Source: an uncultured Chloroflexota bacterium (GTDB lineage: Bacteria; Chloroflexota; Chloroflexia; Chloroflexales; Roseiflexaceae). Taken from it: 41,209 bases of DNA. The notes under the pieces were generated by a model, which saw nothing but the letters and a program-made list of their open reading frames with translations, made no database searches and was not told the origin of the DNA. Numbering within the stretch: the first letter of the stretch is position 1; every line of letters starts with the position of its first letter. Location of the stretch: contig CALFIC010000178.1 of NCBI GenBank assembly GCA_937876225.1, forward strand, positions 1-41,209, in the 5' to 3' direction. Positions 33,614 through 41,209 of this stretch are shown in pieces. The position numbers and the translations under genes were made by a program.

Positions 33614-33645
33614 GTGGGGATGCAATCTGCATCCCCACTTTTTTT
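33614..33645 (+). terminator. Terminator after M42 peptidase gene
   Basis: A perfect 11-base stem (33614-33624 with 33628-33638) and ATC loop are followed by seven T. This ends the peptidase transcript just before the DnaA-box-like array. Confidence 0.92.
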
Positions 33646-33655
33646 ATGGAAAAAA

Positions 33656-33767
33656 GGTGGATAACTCGGGGATAAGCGGGGGAATACGGGTGGAAAACCA
33701 GTGGATTCTCATTGTGGATAACTCGTGGATAACCCGCGGATAACTCGGGGAATACGGGTGGAAAACC
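33656..33767. repeat. Phased 11-base array of DnaA-box-like units
   Basis: Ten units of the form nGKGGAWAA start at 33656, 33667, 33678, 33689, 33700, 33713, 33724, 33735, 33746 and 33757. The step is 11 bases except one of 13. The unit at 33713 is the exact DnaA box complement TGTGGATAA; 33656 and 33724 differ by one base, 33667 and 33735 by two. A four-unit block (33656-33699) is repeated at 33724-33767, with 38 of 44 bases the same. All units point the same way. Another exact box lies at 33802-33810, beyond an AT-rich stretch. See findings for what this may be. Confidence 0.85.
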
Positions 33768-33835
33768 GTAAAATCACTGATTACAATGCACTATTTAAAA
33801 TTGTGGATAAGTTGGTGATAATCTAATCATGCGCA
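33768..33835. other. AT-rich stretch with exact DnaA box
   Basis: The segment after the array is AT-rich and contains TGTGGATAA (33802-33810) and several AATC/GAT steps. In an origin this would be the place for duplex unwinding. That reading is inference. Confidence 0.5.
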
Positions 33836-33883
33836 GTATGGTCGGCACGATGTAGTGCCCCTTTTGGGGGCAGGACACAACAA

Positions 33884-33910
33884 ACCCACGCCATCAACAA
33901 TGGCGTGGGT
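33884..33910 (-). terminator. Terminator after ABC-F gene
   Basis: A perfect 11-base stem (33884-33894 with 33900-33910) has a CAACA loop and lies just after the minus-strand ABC-F stop. A short T-rich run follows on the minus strand. A second small hairpin (TGCCCC...GGGGGCA, 33856-33872) lies next to it. Confidence 0.7.
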
Positions 33911-33939
33911 CATGAGGTTGTTATTGGTTACGGGATATA

Positions 33940-35907
<1,968 letters not shown>

Positions 35908-35952
35908 TACCCTACCCTAATGGTGCTATATGATGCCAAAAAAGCGGCGGTA

Positions 35953-36483
35953 CTATACAGTGCGCCGTTGCAATGAACGGGTGACATTGACCCCGATGAG
36001 ACTGCCAATCAACGAAAATCCGAGTGATAATAACCCGACAATGAAGCCAATCCCTGCCATAAAAAAGACCGCCATGCCCATCACTGCTTTGAGTGAACTA
36101 AATTCTAACGGCGTGTTGGGCTGCATCTTTTGGGCTTGATTGAGGGCATCGTGGAGCATGGCATCGTTGGCGTAATAGGCAATGAGCAACCCACACACTA
36201 CCCAAAAAAGGATGGCACCGATGAGGGCACCGACGCCCGAAATCAAGCCGGCCATCAGTGCTTGATGATTGAGGTCGTCCCCACTATGCCAATTGCTGGT
36301 AAAATAGCCTGCAGCCCCAGCCAACAAGAGTGACCCTATCGGCGCACAACAGCAGCCGATAATGCCGATTGGTGAACCGTTCGCGACGAGCACGGGAATG
36401 AAACCAAGTATTGTCGCAAATATAACCATGATGCACTGGGGTAAAATAAACACCAGACCGGCTTTTGTGCCTGCATTCATCAT
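35953..36483 (-). CDS. Small multi-pass membrane protein of unknown function
   Basis: This 176-residue protein has about four hydrophobic segments, including FILPQCIMVIFATILGFIPV, GCCCAPIGSLLLAGAAGYF (with a Cys triplet), a glycine-rich third helix ALMAGLISGVGALIGAILFW and a last pair with GMAVFFMAGIGFIVGLLSL. No family was recognised with certainty; the shape recalls DUF4199-like small membrane proteins. GGGAG precedes the start. It is divergent from the glutamine synthetase-like gene. Confidence 0.72.
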   Translation of the reverse strand: MMNAGTKAGLVFILPQCIMVIFATILGFIPVLVANGSPIGIIGCCCAPIGSLLLAGAAGYFTSNWHSGDDLNHQALMAGLISGVGALIGAILFWVVCGLLIAYYANDAMLHDALNQAQKMQPNTPLEFSSLKAVMGMAVFFMAGIGFIVGLLSLGFSLIGSLIGVNVTRSLQRRTV

Positions 36484-36601
36484 TCAAACTCCCTACACAC
36501 AACACATGTCGTTTCATTATACCCGAGATGACTTGGTGACAATAGGGTGCATTAATGTGATTCCCATTCCTGCCTGTTTTTTTGTGGAAAGAGGAACCCT
36601 G

Positions 36602-37975
36602 ATGACTACTGGCATGTTGACTGCCGATGCGCTCCGCGAGTTAGTCCGTCGAGGTGATATCGACACCGTTTTGGCGGTGTTCCCCGATTTGTATGGTCGT
36701 TTGATGGGCAAACGCGTCCATGGCCATTTTTTTATCGATCAAGTGCTCGGTGATGGCATGCATGCCTGTGACTATTTGCTGGCCTGCGACATGGAAATGG
36801 ACGTCGTCCCCGGCTATAGCTTTGCCACCTGGGAACGAGGCTATGGCGATATGCACGCTGCCCCCGACCTCACCACCTTGCGTTTGGCCACCTGGCTCCC
36901 CAAAACTGCCATGGTGTTGTGCGATCTCGCCCGTGACGACCATCAAGCGATCGCGGTGTCACCCCGCCAGATATTGCGCCACCAAATCGACGCCGCTAAG
37001 CAGATGGGGTACGAAGCCTTTGGTGGTAGCGAAATCGAACTCTACCTGTTTGATGATTCCTATGCCCAAGCTCACGCCAAAAACTACCACAACCTCAAAC
37101 CCTCTGGCAATTACAACGAGGACTACCACATCTTGCAAGGTACCCGCGAAGAAGCGGTCATCGGCGCGATTCGGCGTCATCTCGATGCCAGTGGGGTGCC
37201 GGTGGAAGGGAGCAAAGGGGAAGCGGGGATTGGCCAACAAGAAATCAACCTACGCTTTGGACCGGTATTGACCCAGTGTGATGCCAATGTCATCTACAAA
37301 CATGCCGCCAAAGAAATCGCCGATAGTGTGGGCAAAAGTGTCACCTTTATGGCCAAGTGGGACGAAAAACATACGGGTTCGTCGGCCCACATCCATATGA
37401 GTCTGCGTGGCCTCGATGGCCGGGCAGTGTTTGCCGGTGATGAGCCATGCGGGCCAGTGCTATCGTCGCGGGAATTCCGCTGGTTTTTGGGGGGCTGGAT
37501 GCGCTACGCCGCAGATTTCGCCATCTGCTTTGCGCCCTACCCCACCTCGTACAAGCGCTACCAATCACGTTCGTGGGCTCCCACAACCATTGCCTGGAGC
37601 TACGATAACCGTACAGCCGGCTTGCGGGTGGTGGGGCATGACAAATCGTTGCGAGTAGAAAACCGTATCCCTGGCGCTGACGCCAATCCCTATATCGCCT
37701 ATGCGGCGGGACTCGCTGCTGGCCTCGAAGGCATCCGCCAGCAAATTGAGCCTGGGGCGGCGTTTGAGGGCGACATCTATGCAGCGCGGGCCTTGCCGCA
37801 AATTCCTAGCACGTTGCGTGACGCCATGCAACGCTTCGAACGGAGTAGTGTGGCCCAAAACTCCTTTGGGGCGGATGTGCATGCCCATTTGTTGCGCTTT
37901 GCGCAATACGAGCAAGAAGCCTTTGATCAAGTAGTAACGAGTTGGGAACGAGCGCGCTATTTCGAACGGGCCTAA
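36602..37975 (+). CDS. Glutamine synthetase family ligase
   Basis: This 457-residue protein has the glutamine synthetase fold. Signs are the N-terminal RGDIDTVLAVFPDLYGRLMGKRV (residues 17-39), the Glu ligands in GGSEIELYLFD and EAGIGQQEINLRFG, the KWDEKHTGSSAHIHMSL ammonia/ATP region and NRTAGLRVVGH and VENRIPGADANPY near the end. It resembles GlnT and gamma-glutamylpolyamine synthetase (PuuA) more than the housekeeping GlnA. It therefore may couple glutamate to an amine other than ammonia. ATG 36602 has GAGGA upstream; the longer ORF would overlap the divergent gene. An SDR gene follows 44 bases later, probably in one operon. Confidence 0.88.
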   Translation: MTTGMLTADALRELVRRGDIDTVLAVFPDLYGRLMGKRVHGHFFIDQVLGDGMHACDYLLACDMEMDVVPGYSFATWERGYGDMHAAPDLTTLRLATWLPKTAMVLCDLARDDHQAIAVSPRQILRHQIDAAKQMGYEAFGGSEIELYLFDDSYAQAHAKNYHNLKPSGNYNEDYHILQGTREEAVIGAIRRHLDASGVPVEGSKGEAGIGQQEINLRFGPVLTQCDANVIYKHAAKEIADSVGKSVTFMAKWDEKHTGSSAHIHMSLRGLDGRAVFAGDEPCGPVLSSREFRWFLGGWMRYAADFAICFAPYPTSYKRYQSRSWAPTTIAWSYDNRTAGLRVVGHDKSLRVENRIPGADANPYIAYAAGLAAGLEGIRQQIEPGAAFEGDIYAARALPQIPSTLRDAMQRFERSSVAQNSFGADVHAHLLRFAQYEQEAFDQVVTSWERARYFERA

Positions 37976-38019
37976 GGTAGAATAGACAGAGTCTTTTTTG
38001 AATATATGAGGAGCAGGAT

Positions 38020-38787
38020 ATGCGTTTAGCGAATAAAGTGGCCTTGATTACGGGTGCCGGTCAAGGCATCGGCCGTGAAACGGCGTTGTTGTTTGCCCAA
38101 GAAGGGGCCAAAGTGGTTGTCGCCGACATTAATTTGGCCGCCGCCCAAGCTGTGGTCGCCGAAATCGGCGGCGGCAATGCGATTGCCGTGCAAGCCGATG
38201 TATCCAAAGCCGCCGATAGTGCGGCGATGGTGGCGGCGGCAGAAGAGACCTTTGGCGCGCTACATATTTTGTTCAACAATGCCGGCATCATGCATAGCCA
38301 AGACGACAATGCCATGACGACTGATGAAGCCATTTGGGATTTGACGATGAACATCAATCTCAAAGGAGTCTTTTTTGGCTGTAAATACGGCATCCCCGCC
38401 TTGCAACGGGCGGGTGGTGGCTCGATTATCAATACCGCTTCGTTTGTGGCCTTGCTGGGGGCCGCCACACCGCAAATCGCCTATACCGCTTCCAAAGGTG
38501 GGGTATTGTCGATGACCCGCGAGTTGGCGGTGGTGCATGCCCGGGAAAACATCCGCGTCAATGCGATTTGCCCAGGACCGTTGCGCACCGAACTGTTGAT
38601 GAAATTCCTTGACACTGATGCCAAAAAACAACGGCGCTTGGTGCATATTCCGATGGGACGGTTTGGCGAAGCGCACGAAATCGCCAAGGCGGCTTTGTTC
38701 CTAGCATCGTCAGAATCATCGTTCGTGACGGGTGCCACGTTTACGGTGGATGGTGGGATTACGGCGTCGTATGTGACCCCAGAGTAG
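38020..38787 (+). CDS. Short-chain dehydrogenase/reductase
   Basis: This 255-residue classical SDR has TGAGQGIGRE (about 11-20), the Asp (VVADIN) for NAD, NNAGI, the catalytic Ser in INTASFVALLG and Tyr/Lys in QIAYTASKGG. It ends with the common FVTGATFTVDGG. It oxidises or reduces a hydroxyl or keto group on an unknown substrate. A GAGGAGCAGG stretch upstream is the ribosome site. Its place behind the glutamine synthetase-like gene suggests a shared pathway, perhaps amine or amino alcohol breakdown. Confidence 0.9.
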   Translation: MRLANKVALITGAGQGIGRETALLFAQEGAKVVVADINLAAAQAVVAEIGGGNAIAVQADVSKAADSAAMVAAAEETFGALHILFNNAGIMHSQDDNAMTTDEAIWDLTMNINLKGVFFGCKYGIPALQRAGGGSIINTASFVALLGAATPQIAYTASKGGVLSMTRELAVVHARENIRVNAICPGPLRTELLMKFLDTDAKKQRRLVHIPMGRFGEAHEIAKAALFLASSESSFVTGATFTVDGGITASYVTPE

Positions 38788-38816
38788 GGTTTGGAGATAG
38801 GGCTTTTGATTCATCA

Positions 38817-38845
38817 GGCACGATGCACATGGTGTATCGTGCCTG
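38817..38845 (+). terminator. Hairpin after SDR gene
   Basis: A 13-base stem with one G-T pair (38817-38829 with 38833-38845) and ATG loop. It is followed by a weakly T-rich run (GTCTGTTTATG). Confidence 0.6.
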
Positions 38846-38973
38846 TCTGTTTATGCATTTCGATGCGTAGTATTTCGACAGAATAGCGAATTTCGGGTAC
38901 ACTCAACGGTATTAGCACCATGCGATAAGCCAAAATTTGAATAGATTATTCCGCCAGATATTGGGAGCAAATT

Positions 38974-40785
38974 GTGCAGCGAATAACCCGTCAAAATGCC
39001 ATATTTTTCGCTTTTGTTGCGATTGGGTTATTGAGTTGGCTAGTGATTTGGTGGGCATTTGTGCATCAACCGACTCAAATATCGTTGGTGTTGCATGACC
39101 CATTCATTGCCCAAGGAACATTGGGAAGTGATCCCGAAGGGGTGTGGTTTACGGGGAACACCCAAATCGTGGTGAATCGCTTTGGTGATACCCCGTGGCG
39201 GGCCATGCAATGGCGCTGGCGCCAAGCGCCAGGCACGCCGCTCACCGTACAACTTCAGCTCGCGAGATTGCATGTGGTGATTCCCGCGACGGTGCCGTGG
39301 CGGGTGGTGCATCTATTGATGCCGACGGACCAACACCTACCGCTACTAGACGTCCAGAGTGCTACGGTACGCCCTGCAGGTGATAGTCGTGATTTGGGCG
39401 TCATTATGAGCTATCTGCGCATCATCCCACTTGACAGTAATCCATGGTGGCCAGGATTCGTGGCTAGTGATTATTTTCTGCTGTTAGGCGTGGCGGCGAT
39501 TTGGTTGTATCGTGGGCGGTGGTTGGGTGTGGGCGCATTTGTCGTGTTGTGTAGTGTGTATGGTGCCATGGTTTTGCAAGAAGTGTCACGCGGATTTGCG
39601 CAGCCATCATTGTGGTTAGACCGTGACAGTCGCTATATTTTGTGTCTATTGATGGTCGGGTTTGCGTGGTTTCAACGAAAGCGGCATGTAGATAGCTTGG
39701 CTCCACAAGGACGGCGCTTTGGGCTCGACGTGATGCGAGCAGTGGCGATTTTGTGTGTGGTGGTCGCACATTCGACGCGTCTTTTTTTTATCGAATGGGC
39801 TAGTACCCGTGATGTGTTTAAGTGGTTTGTCAATATCGGCGCGATTGGTGTTGATATTTTTTTTGCGTTGAGTGGCTATTTAATTGGGGCGATTTTACTA
39901 CGGGCCTTGGCGCGATTTGATGATTTTGCCGTGGTCAAACGCTTTTTGGCGCGCCGTTGGCTTCGCACACTACCGGCTGCCTATGTATCGGCAGTCGTCG
40001 TGTGGTTTGTTGCGCCTCCGAAGCATATTTTTGATTATTTTGCGAGTATTTTGTTTGTGGGTTTGTTTAACCCATGGCATTTTTCGACGGAACTCACCTT
40101 TTGGTGGAGCTTAAGTGCCGAAGAATTATTTTATTTGTTGTTTCCGTTGTTATTGTTTTTGCTTATCAAAAAACATCCCCGTGGGCGGTCATTTGCGCTG
40201 ACCATCGCGATATTTGCAGGCTTTGCCATGTTGAGCCGGGTAATCCTTGCGTGGGCATTGCCGTTTGCGATTATCGACAATATGCAATATGTGAGTTACG
40301 CTTGCCTCGATGCTATGGTTTGGGGTATCTTGTTGCAATGGCTTCGTCATCAATACCCCGATTGGTTTGTGCGATTGAGCCATATTGGGTTTGCTCCCGG
40401 AGCAGTGGTTTTTGCCTCGGGTATCGCCTTGTTGCTTGACCCATTGCGTTGGGTAGAAATAACATTGTTTGGTTGTCATATTTTGATTGTGATTGGTGCC
40501 GTATTGATGATTCCGGCGATGGAATCACTCAAAACCCTTGGTTGGCGCGGTTTGGATCGTGTCGTTGCATGGATTGCAGTTGTGAGTTATTCGGCGTATC
40601 TCTACAATGCCATGATGAGTGATTGGGTGTTGCACCGGTTTGGTCCGGCTACGTCGTGGTCTATGTTGGGGCAATCGTTGCTGCTCTACTTTGGTTTGAC
40701 CTTTGGGGCCTCGGCGCTCAGTTATTATTTGGTGGAGGCACCGGTGCTCCGCTGGCGTGATCGCAATGTCCGTGAAGCGGGATGA
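38974..40785 (+). CDS. Acyltransferase 3 (OafA/YrhL-like) with N-terminal extension
   Basis: This 603-residue membrane protein has the acyltransferase 3 domain in its C-terminal 360 residues, starting at FGLDVMRAVAILCVVVAHST (His is the likely catalytic residue) and IGVDIFFALSGYLIGAIL, with about ten helices in the domain. In front is an extension of about 245 residues: a first helix (FFAFVAIGLLSWLVIWWAF), a soluble extracytoplasmic part with beta-rich sequence and three more helices. Members add acetyl or other acyl groups to surface sugars. The start is GTG 38974, with GGGAG upstream. The end of the window holds the start of a second gene of the same kind. Confidence 0.88.
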   Translation: MQRITRQNAIFFAFVAIGLLSWLVIWWAFVHQPTQISLVLHDPFIAQGTLGSDPEGVWFTGNTQIVVNRFGDTPWRAMQWRWRQAPGTPLTVQLQLARLHVVIPATVPWRVVHLLMPTDQHLPLLDVQSATVRPAGDSRDLGVIMSYLRIIPLDSNPWWPGFVASDYFLLLGVAAIWLYRGRWLGVGAFVVLCSVYGAMVLQEVSRGFAQPSLWLDRDSRYILCLLMVGFAWFQRKRHVDSLAPQGRRFGLDVMRAVAILCVVVAHSTRLFFIEWASTRDVFKWFVNIGAIGVDIFFALSGYLIGAILLRALARFDDFAVVKRFLARRWLRTLPAAYVSAVVVWFVAPPKHIFDYFASILFVGLFNPWHFSTELTFWWSLSAEELFYLLFPLLLFLLIKKHPRGRSFALTIAIFAGFAMLSRVILAWALPFAIIDNMQYVSYACLDAMVWGILLQWLRHQYPDWFVRLSHIGFAPGAVVFASGIALLLDPLRWVEITLFGCHILIVIGAVLMIPAMESLKTLGWRGLDRVVAWIAVVSYSAYLYNAMMSDWVLHRFGPATSWSMLGQSLLLYFGLTFGASALSYYLVEAPVLRWRDRNVREAG

Positions 40786-41066
40786 ACGTGGTGGCATGGA
40801 GATTTTGTTTGGGTGCACACCTGCCCTGGCGTAATTGTCCCGCATAATTTCACCATCTTGAACTCTGGTATGCAGAGCGTGCGTGTAATAAACGTGGCAT
40901 CAACAACTATAAAAGCAGTTATAATCCAATTGACATTTACGATGAATCCGTTGCTGATTTTTTGGTTGCATAAAGCGCTTGTTAACGTGCATGAATGGAT
41001 GTCAACGCGCAATCACGGTAACTATCTGTATTGGCTCGTGACGCTCAACGATGACAGGATGATATT
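40786..41066. other. Intergenic region between acyltransferase genes
   Basis: This 281-base gap has a TATAAT at 40920-40925 without a good -35 and a TTGACA at 40930-40935 without a good -10. An 87-codon frame (40813-41076) lacks a ribosome site and protein features, and is probably not a gene. Confidence 0.5.
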
Positions 41067-41196
41067 GTGCGCATAATGATGCGTTTGTTTAATAACATAA
41101 CCGTGCCGGCACTAGGATTTATTGGTATGGTGGTGCTGGGGTGGGTGCTGATTTGGTGGGCACTGGCGCAACAGCCGCTACAGGTTCCTTTGGATT
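41067..41196 (+). CDS. Acyltransferase-like protein, N-terminus only
   Basis: Only 43 codons remain. The reading MRIMMRLFNNITVPALGFIG then a hydrophobic run and WVLIWWALAQQPLQVPLD resembles the start of the acyltransferase at 38974 (WLVIWWAFVHQPTQISLVLHD after a similar helix). It is therefore probably a second copy cut by the end of the contig. GTG 41067 has AGGA upstream; ATG 41076 is an alternative. The TAG seen at 41196-41198 is made partly by adapter bases and is not a real stop. Confidence 0.65.
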
Positions 41197-41209
41197 AGAT
41201 CGGAAGAGC
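41197..41209. other. Illumina adapter remnant
   Basis: The last 13 bases, AGATCGGAAGAGC, are exactly the start of the standard Illumina TruSeq adapter. They are not part of the genome. Confidence 0.95.

Noticed and set aside
40813..41076. Possible 87-residue gene
   Set aside because: No ribosome site, GTG start, overlap with the next gene, and no protein-like features.

Overview
The window reads as a piece of a draft genome from a bacterium of the Chloroflexota, most likely class Chloroflexia. The strongest marker is a pair of auracyanin-type blue copper lipoproteins (24346-24810 and 25572-26030), a family typical of that class. Supporting signs are threonine-rich linkers in a large secreted protein, a form II CoxL-type molybdenum hydroxylase locus, and a roughly 950-residue PurL. 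No rRNA or tRNA was seen, so genus is not assigned. The last 13 bases match the start of the Illumina TruSeq adapter, so the right end is an assembly end and not biology. The left end lies inside a heptanucleotide tandem repeat.

Layout. 1-3074: heptamer repeat, then three coupled plus-strand genes (unknown protein with one C-terminal membrane helix, APH-fold kinase, SirB1-like protein). 3149-8223: a catabolic block with class III aminotransferase and aldehyde dehydrogenase on the minus strand, divergent from D-galactonate dehydratase (dgoD), followed by a convergent PhyH-type oxygenase. 8320-11028: two META-domain lipoproteins, a macro-domain protein, then OsmC and cyclophilin genes overlapping by 4 bases. 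11288-16703: coxG-coxS-coxL-coxM (form II active-site motif, so probably not a CO dehydrogenase), then an SDR. 16740-24123: two membrane proteins, a methyltransferase, purL with an overlapping DUF1444 gene, a PH-like membrane protein and an unknown protein. 24346-27133: two auracyanins around a GNAT gene, then a SIS-domain sugar isomerase. 27134-30810: a repeat-rich segment holding a 1000-residue secreted protein with two seven-repeat RCC1-like domains. 30941-33598: tandem PHP phosphoesterases and an M42 aminopeptidase. 33656-33830: an 11-base-phased array of DnaA-box-like elements beside an AT-rich stretch. 33940-41209: ABC-F ATPase, membrane protein, glutamine synthetase-like enzyme with an SDR, an acyltransferase and the cut start of a paralogue.

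The genes are mostly ordinary accessory metabolism. The repeated theme is local duplication (META, auracyanin, PHP and acyltransferase pairs) together with several small repeat families between genes. The most unusual feature is the phased array at 33656-33767, which resembles a replication origin or DnaA-binding locus but has no dnaA or other origin-associated gene beside it in this window.
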